A stretch of DNA of 64,000 nt from Gemmatimonadota bacterium (GTDB lineage: Bacteria > Gemmatimonadota > Gemmatimonadetes > Longimicrobiales > Gaopeijiaceae). Positions 24,952-33,349 of this stretch are shown piece by piece. The stretch spans positions 1,614,001 through 1,678,000 of the forward strand of contig JAWKQO010000001.1 of NCBI GenBank assembly GCA_041390105.1, in the 5' to 3' direction. Within the stretch, counting starts at the first letter, position 1. Each line of letters begins with the position of its first letter. Position numbers and translations under genes: made by a program. Under the pieces are notes generated by a model that was not told where the DNA came from, made no database searches, and saw nothing but the letters and a program-made list of their open reading frames with translations.

Positions 24952-27438
24952 TCAGAACGTCTTCCAAAGGCTGCTGTAGAGGCGGAGGTTGCGGAGGTTC
25001 CCTCCCCACTGCCCACTCGCCTGCAGAGTCGCGCGCAGCCCTGGTCCGGCCGGGAAGATCAGAGTCCCGTCGAATCCGTGCGTGCCGAGCGTGTTGAACG
25101 CACTCTCGCTCCAGTAGTACCGGTAGCCCATGCGCGCGTTGACATCGCCGAACGCCCGCGAGAAGGTCGGAGAGAGGCTGGCGCCGGAGCTGTACTTGTC
25201 CGACCACCAGGTCGCGTAGGTACTCGATGACCACCCACCGGCCATCGCGGGGAGCTGCAGGCTACCGGAGAACGCACGCAACGTGCCACGCAGCTCGGAG
25301 TGATTGAACGTGACATCGCCTCCGACGACCGCGTCGGAGACCGCCACGGTCATCCCGAGGCCCGCTCCGTCGCGCAGATAGGAGAACGGGTCCTCGGCCA
25401 CCCAGTAGTAGTAGGGCTGACGGCGCGAGACTCTCGCATAGACCTGGGTCCGGGCACCGAGGCTCATGCTGGTGTTGGTCTGGAACTCGCTCACGACCCA
25501 GCCGCCTTCGACACTGTTCTGATCGAGCTGCAGCTCATTGGAGACGGTCAGTCGTTTCCACCACAGACGTTGGGACCAGCCCAGAAAGGTGTGGGTCTCC
25601 AGCCCATTGCGCGGCATGAGCCTGTGCGCCGACCAGTCCGCTCGGAAGCCTCCGTTCTGCGAGCGCCGCTCCAGGTCCACGAACAGGCTCATCTTGGGAA
25701 TGTCGACGCTGAAGCTCTCGTTCCAGGCGTCCGGCTGAAAACCGAGCAGGATCCCGGCACCGAGATCGTCCGACCCCACGCGAACCACTCCGCCGTCCCA
25801 GTATCCGCTGAAGGACTCGTAGGGGCTGTAGAACCGACCAAGCCTCACCTGGAGGCCCTCGGTCGACCGGTCGAGACTGAGCTCGTAGACCCGCAGGGAC
25901 TGCTGGTTGCTCAGAGACACGCCACCGGTCGCGTAGCGGTAGGAGCCTCGCAGGTTGGACTCGAGGCGGAACCCACCTGGGAGATTGGTCACACTCCCGA
26001 TGAAACGAGCCGTTGGCGTCAGGAAGGTCCGTGAGACCGAACCGGATTCCACGCTGTCCGACCACTTGGTGGTGGATTGGATGGCGTTCAGATCGATCAG
26101 GAGGCGCCCGGCCGACTGTGGACCCGCCCGGACCACCTCCGCCCGAGTGCCGGCGGGTGCGGCCCCGTTGGGAAACGCCCTCGAGTAGATGTCGAGGAGC
26201 GTCTCGTCCGCCCGAGCAGGGGTCGCGTGCACCAGGCTGAGCTTGTCGCCCCGCGTGATCTGGACGGGGGCACCGATGAACTCGAGAACCGCCCGACCTT
26301 CCGCACTCGCCAATACTCGAAGCTGCGGCCCCCCGCGCTCGTCGTCCTCCACGGCGATCAGTCGCAGCGTGTCCTGCATGAGAACTCCGGACTCGCTCCC
26401 ACGGTCGATGTAGAGCGTGGCACCGGCGATGCGAGTGACCGTGGTGATCACCACGTCCTGTCCCGAGGGTGTTGGAAGGGCCGCACCACTCACGACCGAC
26501 TGCTCCGTCCGGGCCGCCGCCCCTGACACTGCTCGGGCCGCCTTGGCTTCCGGTTCCGACACTCCGGCCGCGGCGGTGTCAGGCCTCGCGCGCCGCGGTG
26601 CGGCGCCCCCGGCTCGCCGATTCGCGGAGACCCGTTCCGACACCGCGGTCGTCGTCGGCATCGTGTCAGGCGGGTCCGTCGTCACGGGCGGAGAGTCCGG
26701 CTCGCGAGCCCGGGCAGCCTCGGTGCTGGACACGGAGTCCGCAGCCACCGCCGTCGAGTCGGCTCTCGCGGCTTCGGCGACCACGGCTGCGCTGTCTGTT
26801 TGCAACTCCTCAGCGGTCTCTCGGACGACTGTGTCATCGGACACGGTGGAGTCCGCAGCACTCGACGAGTCCGCCCTCGGCACGACCATGGGCAGTGGCG
26901 TCACGCCGGGCCCCTTGGGGGCCTGTGCCTCCGCGGCGCCCAATGTCACGGAGGGGGTCGGGAGAGACGCGATGCGGGTGTCAGGGACCGCGAGCGGCGC
27001 AGTTCGGGCTGCAGACCAGGGTGTGAAGGCCGCGGCCCGTGTGGCCAGGGAGATCTCTACGCGCCCGCCTTTTCGCTCGACGCTGTACCGCACGGCGCGA
27101 TCCAGATCGAGGACCACACGTACGGTCGTGGCGTCGAACTGACTGGTGCGGATGGCGCCGATACCGGACCCGGCCACGCCGCCGAAGTCGGTTTGCGGCA
27201 AGCCGTGCTGCAGGCCCTGGAGATCGATCACCACGCGAGGTGGCCCGGAGAGCTGGAAGGCCTTGACGGTGGTGGTCCCGGTATGGGACAGCGTCACCAG
27301 CGTGCCGGCTCCACCCGGTCCCACCACGACGCCCGTCAGTTCGGCAGCGGTGGTCTGTGCCCCAATCGGAGGGGCGGCCGCAAGGCGGCAAACCAAGAGT
27401 GTTGTCCACAACCCCCACCCCGCGTTGCGACTCCTCAT
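24952..27438 (-). CDS. AMIN-domain protein with C-terminal outer-membrane beta-barrel (828 aa)
   Basis: A signal peptide (to about residue 28) leads into an AMIN domain (about 30-130; LTGVVVGPGG, PRVVIDLQGL, VRVVLDLDR), known from PilQ and AmiC, where it binds peptidoglycan or localises the protein. A low-complexity Ala/Ser/Thr/Asp-rich linker spans about 140-300. The C-terminal half alternates polar and aromatic residues (VRLGRFYSPYESFSGYW, MGYRYYWSESAF) in many predicted beta-strands and ends LYSSLWKTF, with the terminal aromatic typical of BAM-folded barrels. A porin embedded next to giant cytochromes would be the outer-membrane sleeve of an electron conduit. I do not recognise a named family. 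The ATG overlaps the 34-haem stop (ATGA). Confidence 0.78.
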   Translation of the reverse strand: MRSRNAGWGLWTTLLVCRLAAAPPIGAQTTAAELTGVVVGPGGAGTLVTLSHTGTTTVKAFQLSGPPRVVIDLQGLQHGLPQTDFGGVAGSGIGAIRTSQFDATTVRVVLDLDRAVRYSVERKGGRVEISLATRAAAFTPWSAARTAPLAVPDTRIASLPTPSVTLGAAEAQAPKGPGVTPLPMVVPRADSSSAADSTVSDDTVVRETAEELQTDSAAVVAEAARADSTAVAADSVSSTEAARAREPDSPPVTTDPPDTMPTTTAVSERVSANRRAGGAAPRRARPDTAAAGVSEPEAKAARAVSGAAARTEQSVVSGAALPTPSGQDVVITTVTRIAGATLYIDRGSESGVLMQDTLRLIAVEDDERGGPQLRVLASAEGRAVLEFIGAPVQITRGDKLSLVHATPARADETLLDIYSRAFPNGAAPAGTRAEVVRAGPQSAGRLLIDLNAIQSTTKWSDSVESGSVSRTFLTPTARFIGSVTNLPGGFRLESNLRGSYRYATGGVSLSNQQSLRVYELSLDRSTEGLQVRLGRFYSPYESFSGYWDGGVVRVGSDDLGAGILLGFQPDAWNESFSVDIPKMSLFVDLERRSQNGGFRADWSAHRLMPRNGLETHTFLGWSQRLWWKRLTVSNELQLDQNSVEGGWVVSEFQTNTSMSLGARTQVYARVSRRQPYYYWVAEDPFSYLRDGAGLGMTVAVSDAVVGGDVTFNHSELRGTLRAFSGSLQLPAMAGGWSSSTYATWWSDKYSSGASLSPTFSRAFGDVNARMGYRYYWSESAFNTLGTHGFDGTLIFPAGPGLRATLQASGQWGGNLRNLRLYSSLWKTF

Positions 27439-30089
27439 GTGCGACCACGCGGATGACAATTGAAGCAGGCATTGCTGTCGTACGAGTAGCCCGATCTGCC
27501 CTTGTGTTTGTCGTCCATGTCCTTCTTGTTGTGGGCGTGACAGCTAAGGCAGGTGAAGACGGCGTAGTTCGACGGATTCGTGTGACAGGTCGCGCAGTTG
27601 TTGCTCCACTTGCCTTGATGCTTCCCGGAGTAGATCGGGAAGAACGCAGCATCGTGATTGAACGTGGCGCCCGTCCACTGGTTGACGTTGTGGCAGTCCA
27701 GACAGGTGGTCGGATACCCGGTGCCGGCGTGCTCGGCGTTGTAGTCCGCCTGGTGGCAGGCTACGCAGTCGTTCTGGTTCGTGGGGTTCCACGGCACCGC
27801 ACCGCCGGGGCCCGAGTGGCAGGTGCTACAGGCTGCCGAGTTGTGCGCGCCCACCAGATTGAATCCGCCGGACACCGTACCGTGGTTGAAGGTCGCACCC
27901 GTCCACTGGTTCACGTTGTGGCAGGATAGACAGGTGGTCGGATAGCCGGTGCCCGCGTGCTCGGCGTTGTAGTCCGCCTGGTGGCAGGCCACGCAGTCGT
28001 CCTGGTTGGCCGGGGACCAGGGCACTGCGCCGCCCGGGCCCGAGTGACAGGTGCTGCACGCGACCGAGCTGTGCGCACCCACCAGGTTGAACCCGGACAC
28101 GGAGCCGTGATTGAAGGTGGCGCCCGTCCATTGGTTCACGTTGTGGCAGGACAAACACGTGGTCGGGTAGCCTGTGCCCGCATGCTTCGCGTTGTAGTCC
28201 GCCTGGTGGCAGGCCACGCAGTCGTCCTGGGTGGTCGGAGCCCAGGGTACCGCGTTGTTCGGGCCGGAGTGGCAGGCAGAGCAGGCCGCCGAGCTGTGGG
28301 CGCCTACCAGGTTGAACCCTCCAGAGACCGACCCGTGATTGAAGGTGGCGCCCGTCCACTGATTCACGTTGTGGCAGGACAGGCAGGCGGTCGAGTAGCC
28401 GCTGCCCGCATGCTGCGCGTCGTAGTCCGCCTGGTGGCAGGCCACGCAGTCGTCCTGGTTGCTCGGGGCCCAGGGCACCGCGTTGTTCGGGCCCGAGTGG
28501 CACGCGGAGCAGGCCGCCGTGCTGTGTGCGCCCGCCAGGCCGAAGCCGCCGGACTGGACCGTGTGGTCGAACGCGGCTCCGGCCCACGAGTTGACCGTGT
28601 GGCAGGCCAGGCAGTCCGTCGGGATGTTCGTGCCGGCGTGCTGCTGGTCGTAGTCCGTCCGGTGGCAAGCCACACAGTCGTCCTGACTGCTCGGGGCCCA
28701 GGGCAGCGCCCCGTTCGGCCCCGAGTGACACGCTGAGCAGGCGGCCGTCAGGTGCCGACCCAGCAACTGGAACCCGCCCGAGATCGTCACATGGTCGAAC
28801 GTCTGCGTGCCCCACCCGTCCACACTGTGGCAGGTGGCGCACTCCGTCGGGATCTGGGTACCCGCGTGCTGCCGATCGTAGTCCGCCTGGTGGCAGGCCA
28901 CGCAGTCGTTGGCGCTCTGCGCCTGGAAGCGCAGCGCATGGTTGGGCGGGATATGGCAGCTTTCGCAGGCCAGTGCGGCATGCTCGCCCAACAGGGGGAA
29001 CCCGCTCAGCTGTAGGTGGTCGAACAGCGCGCCCGACCAGCTGTCCACCGTGTGGCACTGCGTACACGTCGTCGGGAAGCCCGAGCCCGCGTGCTCCCCG
29101 TCGTAGTCCGCCTGGTGGCAGGCCACGCAGTCCTCGTCGTTCGCCGCCGAGAACACCACCCCGAACTGCGGCCCGCTGTGACAGCTCGAACACGCCGCCT
29201 GCTCGTGGCTCCCCAACAGCCGGAACCCACCCGACAGCGCCGGATGGTCGATCGCCGCTCCCGACCACGTCTCCACCGTGTGGCACGTCAGGCATGTCGT
29301 CGGGAACCCGTTCCCCCCGTGCTCCCGCTCGTAGTCCACCGTGTGACAGGTCAGGCAGTCGTCCTGACTCGCCGGGCTCCACAGCGGCTCCAGCGACGGC
29401 AGCGCGTGGCAGCTCGCACACTCCAGCCCCACGTGCGCCCCCACCAGGCCGAATCCGCCCGACAAGCGCGCGTGGTCGAACGACTCCGTCGCCCGCCACG
29501 ACAACGTCCCGTGGCACTGCTCGCACGTCGTCGGGAACCCCAGCGTCTCGTGGTCGATCACGTTCGTGCGCTGATAGTCCCCGAGGTGGCAGCTCACGCA
29601 CTCCGCGTCCCGCGCCGAGAACGCGCCCCCGCGGTCGTCCACGTGACAGCTCTCGCAGCTCACCTGCAGGTGCGACCCCGTCAGCGGGAACTCCGTCCGC
29701 GCGTGCAGCTCCACCGCCTCCACCTGCTGGAACGACGTCGTCGTGTGACACGTCGCGCATTCCTGGCCCAAGGCCCCCTGGTGAACGTCCAGGTGGCACG
29801 AGGTGCAGTCGCCCAGCTCCACCTTCGGCTGATCGAACCGCAGGCTCAGGTGGCAGCGCACGCATTGCGCCTCGCTGTGCGACCCCGTCAGAGGGAACGC
29901 CGTCCGGCCGTGGTCGAAGTCCAGGCTCTGCTTGATCGGCGCCCACGAATTCGCTGTGTGGCACGACGCGCAGTCCAGATCCGACGGCAGCGTGCCGTGC
30001 GGATTGACCACGTTCGCCTGCCCCGCCGCGCCCCCAGCGCTCAACGCCAGAAGGCTCGTCGCCGCGAGCATTCGTAGGAGGGACCCCAT
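27435..30089 (-). CDS. Giant multihaem c-type cytochrome, 34 CxxCH motifs (884 aa)
   Basis: Same architecture as the 46-motif paralogue: a nearly identical signal peptide and irregular N-terminal section, then 76-residue three-haem units, then the conserved C-terminal CATCH, CLSCHAHNKKD and CFNCHPRGRT. I count 34 CxxCH motifs. One unit has lost a glycine (SVSGFNLVG instead of SVSGGFNLVG), seen as a 3-base phase shift. The frame runs open above the ATG, but the signal peptide starts at 30089, 8 bases after the TPR gene stop. It sits second in the six-gene operon and overlaps the barrel gene. Probably the wire-like or storage component that links the periplasmic cytochrome to the barrel. Confidence 0.94.
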   Translation of the reverse strand: MGSLLRMLAATSLLALSAGGAAGQANVVNPHGTLPSDLDCASCHTANSWAPIKQSLDFDHGRTAFPLTGSHSEAQCVRCHLSLRFDQPKVELGDCTSCHLDVHQGALGQECATCHTTTSFQQVEAVELHARTEFPLTGSHLQVSCESCHVDDRGGAFSARDAECVSCHLGDYQRTNVIDHETLGFPTTCEQCHGTLSWRATESFDHARLSGGFGLVGAHVGLECASCHALPSLEPLWSPASQDDCLTCHTVDYEREHGGNGFPTTCLTCHTVETWSGAAIDHPALSGGFRLLGSHEQAACSSCHSGPQFGVVFSAANDEDCVACHQADYDGEHAGSGFPTTCTQCHTVDSWSGALFDHLQLSGFPLLGEHAALACESCHIPPNHALRFQAQSANDCVACHQADYDRQHAGTQIPTECATCHSVDGWGTQTFDHVTISGGFQLLGRHLTAACSACHSGPNGALPWAPSSQDDCVACHRTDYDQQHAGTNIPTDCLACHTVNSWAGAAFDHTVQSGGFGLAGAHSTAACSACHSGPNNAVPWAPSNQDDCVACHQADYDAQHAGSGYSTACLSCHNVNQWTGATFNHGSVSGGFNLVGAHSSAACSACHSGPNNAVPWAPTTQDDCVACHQADYNAKHAGTGYPTTCLSCHNVNQWTGATFNHGSVSGFNLVGAHSSVACSTCHSGPGGAVPWSPANQDDCVACHQADYNAEHAGTGYPTTCLSCHNVNQWTGATFNHGTVSGGFNLVGAHNSAACSTCHSGPGGAVPWNPTNQNDCVACHQADYNAEHAGTGYPTTCLDCHNVNQWTGATFNHDAAFFPIYSGKHQGKWSNNCATCHTNPSNYAVFTCLSCHAHNKKDMDDKHKGRSGYSYDSNACFNCHPRGRT
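27672..28580 (-). repeat. Four tandem 228-bp three-haem units
   Basis: Anchor positions 27672, 27900, 28125 and 28353, with the next phase at 28581, give spacings of 228, 225, 228 and 228 bases. The 225 step is the one-codon deletion. This is half the number of units in the other copy, and the 12-motif difference between paralogues equals four units of three. Confidence 0.93.
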
Positions 30090-30097
30090 CTCGTGCC

Positions 30098-30778
30098 TCA
30101 GCCCTGATCCCGGATCCGGTCCAACGCTGACCGCGCCATCGCCGCCACCGCGCCGCTGCTCGTCTGCGACGCCGCCTGCTCCCACCAGCTCCGCGCCTGT
30201 GACACGTTCCCCAGGCTGATCTCCGCCACACCCAGGTTGTACAGGGCTGCCGGATCCTCAGGGAAGGGACCCATCATCCGGATCATCAGATCGCGCACGT
30301 CCGCCCACCGCACCAGACCGCCGTAGCAGTCCGCCAGGTCCAGCCAGGCCTGCCGTCGGCTCGGATCCAACTCGATCAGCCGCTCGTACAGGGCCGCCGC
30401 CTCTTCGCGCTTGTGCGCATCGTGCAGCAGCGTCGCCAGCGCCTCCAGCGACTCCGCATCCTCCGGCGACTCCGTCACTCGCGCCTGCAACGCTTGCAGT
30501 TGCGTGCGATACGCGTCTGAAACCGGACCCACGGAGTCCGACGGCAGTGCTCCACCCGCCCCCGCACCCAACTCCACGCCGGCCTCCGCATGCAGCGACC
30601 GCAACGCTTCGTCGGTCATCCCCGCGCCTTCCAGCGGCCCTGGCGTCGCACCGCCCCCCGTCATCCGCATGAAGGCCACGGCGGTCACGCCCACGCCCAC
30701 CAGCAGAGCTGCCGCCGCCATTCCCCGCGTGCGCCGCAGCTCTCGCTCTCGTGATACTTCAGGCTTCAAGGATGTCAC
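30098..30778 (-). CDS. Membrane-anchored TPR protein (226 aa)
   Basis: A basic N-terminus and one helix (about residues 19-37) anchor the protein. After a flexible stretch come TPR-type repeats: LEALATLLHDAHKREEAAALYERLIELDP, then a WLDLADCY unit and an ALYNLGVAEISLGNVSQARSWWEQA unit. The layout resembles the C-terminal TPR half of CcmH/NrfG, which recruits apocytochromes during haem attachment. First gene of the operon and 8 bases ahead of the 34-haem cytochrome, so it may be a dedicated chaperone for maturation; this is inference. It starts at GTG 30778 with an AAGGTGGG ribosome-binding site. Confidence 0.85.
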   Translation of the reverse strand: MTSLKPEVSRERELRRTRGMAAAALLVGVGVTAVAFMRMTGGGATPGPLEGAGMTDEALRSLHAEAGVELGAGAGGALPSDSVGPVSDAYRTQLQALQARVTESPEDAESLEALATLLHDAHKREEAAALYERLIELDPSRRQAWLDLADCYGGLVRWADVRDLMIRMMGPFPEDPAALYNLGVAEISLGNVSQARSWWEQAASQTSSGAVAAMARSALDRIRDQG

Positions 30779-30882
30779 CAGGACCCACCTTCAGGTTGTC
30801 GTGAACCTGACCGGAGAGACCGCGGTGTTGTGGATGAAGCGCGACACAGGGCCGCACCGGGGGGCCTCACCAGCGTACGTGG

Positions 30883-30912
30883 GTAGTACTACGGAGCAAT
30901 TCCCGGACCCGG
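30883..30912 (-). promoter_or_regulatory. Conserved upstream element, copy 2
   Basis: The counterpart of 21051-21080. It begins with the perfect 10-base palindrome GTAGTACTAC and continues GGAGCAAT...GGACCCGG. It lies 105 bases upstream of the TPR start. Confidence 0.5.
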
Positions 30913-30973
30913 GAATGCGAATGTCGCCGACGCACCGCGAGCGGGTGGAGAAAGGCGCACGCCTGCGGGGGAT

Positions 30974-30987
30974 TAGGAGCTACTAAA
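30974..30987 (-). promoter_or_regulatory. Inverted-repeat operator candidate TTAG-N6-CTAA, copy 2
   Basis: TTAGGAGCTACTAA keeps the TTAG/CTAA half-sites of 21139-21152 while five of the six spacer bases differ. Conservation of the arms over the spacer is what a dimeric repressor or activator site would show. CTACGGTGCATC follows 18 bases later, as in copy 1. Confidence 0.55.
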
Positions 30988-31004
30988 GCGTTGCGGTGCC
31001 CGCA

Positions 31005-31628
31005 CTACGGTGCATCGCGCCGGCGCACGATCGTCTCGGATCGGGCATCTTCCGTCACCCGCACGTCGAAGTCCAGACGCCCTACGCGTCGGGCGCTACG
31101 CTCGGCGTCGGCCCGGCTGCGGAAGCGCCCCACCCGGACGCGGTAGCGATCGTCGCCGTCCGAGTCGAGACGCACCAGCCGAGGCGTCAGTCCAGCCCGG
31201 AGTGCCCGATCGAACAACCGGGCCGCCCGCGCATAGGAGTCCGTCGACCCCAGTTCCAGAGCGAACAAGACGTCCTCGCGGTCGACGCGCTCACCTCTCG
31301 CTTCTGCGAGCTGATCGAGTCGCAGGCGGGCGCGGGCCGCGTAGGTACCGGACGGGTATTCGAGGACGATCCGCCGGTAGTCGCTGGCTGCGAGATCAGG
31401 GTCGACGGTGAGCCGTGCGCGCAGCCACAGGGCCCGCTCCATGTCCACGGAGCGAATCTCGCCGTTGGTCTCGAACCAGAGCTCCAGCGTCAGGCGCGCC
31501 TCGTCCAGTCGAGCCTCGGCGGCGCGCTCTTCCACGTCGTCGAGCGCGGAGCGCTGGGCCAGCGCGAGACCCGGATGCAGCAGCGCCCACGCCAGGCCCA
31601 GCAGAAGCGTGGGCGCGCGCTTCTTCAC
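31005..31628 (-). CDS. SPOR-domain exported protein (207 aa)
   Basis: A signal peptide (KKRAPTLLLGLAWALLHPGLALAQ) is followed by helical TPR-like segments and a C-terminal SPOR-type domain (YRVRVGRFRSRADAERSARRV, ending with DFDVRVTEDA). SPOR domains bind denuded glycan strands at division sites. The GTG start overlaps the holA stop (GTGA), so the gene is coupled to holA although the functions are unrelated. It is the last gene of its run before the cytochrome operon control region. Confidence 0.8.
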   Translation of the reverse strand: MKKRAPTLLLGLAWALLHPGLALAQRSALDDVEERAAEARLDEARLTLELWFETNGEIRSVDMERALWLRARLTVDPDLAASDYRRIVLEYPSGTYAARARLRLDQLAEARGERVDREDVLFALELGSTDSYARAARLFDRALRAGLTPRLVRLDSDGDDRYRVRVGRFRSRADAERSARRVGRLDFDVRVTEDARSETIVRRRDAP

Positions 31629-32617
31629 GCGGCGCGGCGGCTCCTCGCTTCGAGCGCGAGAAACCACTCCTCCAGCAGGTGTTCGTCCGAAAAGCTCGCA
31701 CTCTTGAGGAGACGGTCTACGCGCGCCAACTCCACGAGGGCGGTGCGGAGCTCGGGTTCGGTCCAGCCCCGTGCCTGCGGGCGCAGGCGCTTGGCGAGCC
31801 ACTTCTGATGCGGAGGAAGGACGCGTTCCAACGCGGCCGCGCCCCCCGAGACGAGCAGGCCCAGACGCAACAGATGCGCGCCCAACCCGATGACGAGCCC
31901 GACCCCTGACTCCCCCTGATCCGCGAGCACGGGCAACGCTCGGCGCGCCTCGCGAAAGCGACGCTCGCCGACGAGGTCGAACCACCGCCACCGGTCCTGC
32001 GCCGGTAGACGCGTCCCGGCCGCCTCCACGTCGGCGGTCCCTACCCGACCTCCCGCGCCCACGCGGTCGCGGAGCTTGGCCAACTCCTGATCCAGGATGC
32101 CGAGATCGGCACCCACACCCGCCGCCAGCCCGTGGGCGGCATCCGGGTCGACCTCGATCTGGTAGTGTTCGCGCGCCCAGCTCATGAGCCACCCCGGAAC
32201 GTCGTCCTGCGAGAGCGGGGCGAACTCGGTGGAACGAGCCTTTCGCGTCAACGTCGTCCAGAACTTGGCCTTGGAGCCGGACGGGATGCGCGCCACCAGG
32301 ATGAGGGCGAGTCCGGGCGGCGTGCGCTCGAGCACGTCCTCGATGACGGCCCGGGTGCGAGCGCTCGCGGCGAGCGCCTCGGCATCCCGCACCAGCACCA
32401 CGCGCCACTCCGCCATCATCGGGGGCGTCCCGATCACCGAGGCCAAGGTCTCGACGGAGACGTCCGATCCTCGCAGGACGTCGAGGTTGAAGTCGCGCAC
32501 GCCTGGTTCGAGGTGTGCCGAGATGAGGTCCGCGAACGCGCGCTCCTTCCGGAACTCGTCCTCACCGTGGAGGAAGAAGACGCCGCCCTTGCGACCGGTG
32601 GCGGACGCTGACGCCAT
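31625..32617 (-). CDS. holA: DNA polymerase III delta subunit (330 aa)
   Basis: The clamp-loader subunit that opens the beta sliding clamp. The N-terminal part has the FFLHGEDEFRKE opening and LRGSDVSVETLASV, both typical of HolA; PPMMAEWRVVLVRD follows. As usual for delta it lacks a functional Walker A. Length matches the family (about 330-345). It lies 11 bases after the anti-sigma factor gene and overlaps the SPOR gene. Essential housekeeping gene. Confidence 0.93.
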   Translation of the reverse strand: MASASATGRKGGVFFLHGEDEFRKERAFADLISAHLEPGVRDFNLDVLRGSDVSVETLASVIGTPPMMAEWRVVLVRDAEALAASARTRAVIEDVLERTPPGLALILVARIPSGSKAKFWTTLTRKARSTEFAPLSQDDVPGWLMSWAREHYQIEVDPDAAHGLAAGVGADLGILDQELAKLRDRVGAGGRVGTADVEAAGTRLPAQDRWRWFDLVGERRFREARRALPVLADQGESGVGLVIGLGAHLLRLGLLVSGGAAALERVLPPHQKWLAKRLRPQARGWTEPELRTALVELARVDRLLKSASFSDEHLLEEWFLALEARSRRAA

Positions 32618-32628
32618 CGCGGCAGCGC

Positions 32629-33183
32629 CTACTCGAACCCGACCGTGTGGACCGGGAAGCCTACGTCGAGACGTCGGCCCGCCAACGCCGAGTACTCATA
32701 CAGCAACGCGTTCGCGTCTCCCCAGAAGTCGTCCAACGCAGCCGAGACACCCGCCGTCCCCGGAAAGGGGGTCGAGCCCAGCCGGAACCGCGAGGCCGGG
32801 CGCCGGGGTGGCTCGGCGGCGATCGCCGGCAGGGTCACGTCGAGGACCACCGGCTGCAGGGTCGGCAACCAAGCCAGGATCACCAGGAAGACTGCAACAC
32901 CGGCCAGCGCGCTGGTGGTCGCCGCCGACCCCTGGGAACTGCGAGCCAATCGACCGATCGCCCGCTCCTCGCTGAGCCGAGCCTCGAGGCGGGCACGGAA
33001 ATCGGGAGTGGCCTCGACCCCGGGGAGGCTCTTGACCGCCCGGGTGCTCTTCTCGAAGACCACGGCATACCGATCACAGGTCGGGCAGACCGCCCGGTGC
33101 TGCTCGAACGACTCCCGTTCCGCCGGACCCAGCAGGCCGTCGGAATAGTCGGAGAAGCTGGTCAGGAAGTCCTGACACCCCAT
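32629..33183 (-). CDS. Zinc-finger anti-sigma factor (zf-HC2, 184 aa)
   Basis: The N-terminus has the zf-HC2 layout: an early Cys (MGCQDF), then HRAVCPTC (HxxxCxxC) near residue 30. A single transmembrane helix (ALAGVAVFLVILAWLP) lies at about residues 94-110, with a small periplasmic domain beyond. Such proteins hold an ECF sigma factor at the membrane. The ECF gene upstream at 33350-34006 is the natural partner, but a strong hairpin between them suggests separate transcripts. I chose the ATG at 33183; an upstream in-frame start would add 14 residues of no recognised content. Confidence 0.85.
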   Translation of the reverse strand: MGCQDFLTSFSDYSDGLLGPAERESFEQHRAVCPTCDRYAVVFEKSTRAVKSLPGVEATPDFRARLEARLSEERAIGRLARSSQGSAATTSALAGVAVFLVILAWLPTLQPVVLDVTLPAIAAEPPRRPASRFRLGSTPFPGTAGVSAALDDFWGDANALLYEYSALAGRRLDVGFPVHTVGFE

Positions 33184-33292
33184 GCGCGAATCCCGTACTT
33201 CAGTCAGTGGTGAACCGGGCCGCACTGCCAGCGGCTCAAGGAGTGATACTGGCGGGGATCGGGGCAGGTTCCGGGAGGGGTACGGAAGAAGC

Positions 33293-33318
33293 GGGGGCGG
33301 CCTGGCCAGGCCGCCCCC
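33293..33318 (-). terminator. Strong GC hairpin after the ECF sigma gene
   Basis: GGGGGCGGCC at 33293-33302 pairs with GGCCGCCCCC at 33309-33318 around TGGCCA, itself self-complementary, giving a 26-base palindrome. On the minus strand it comes 31 bases after the sigma stop and is followed by a C/T-rich GCTTCTTCC. Confidence 0.75.
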
Positions 33319-33349
33319 GGGAACCTCTGGAGAGGCGTCGGACGCTTCC

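Noticed and set aside
27826..30231. An 801-codon minus-strand frame over the 34-haem gene
   Set aside because: It is the +1 shadow of the cytochrome frame; the real frame has the signal peptide and 34 CxxCH motifs.
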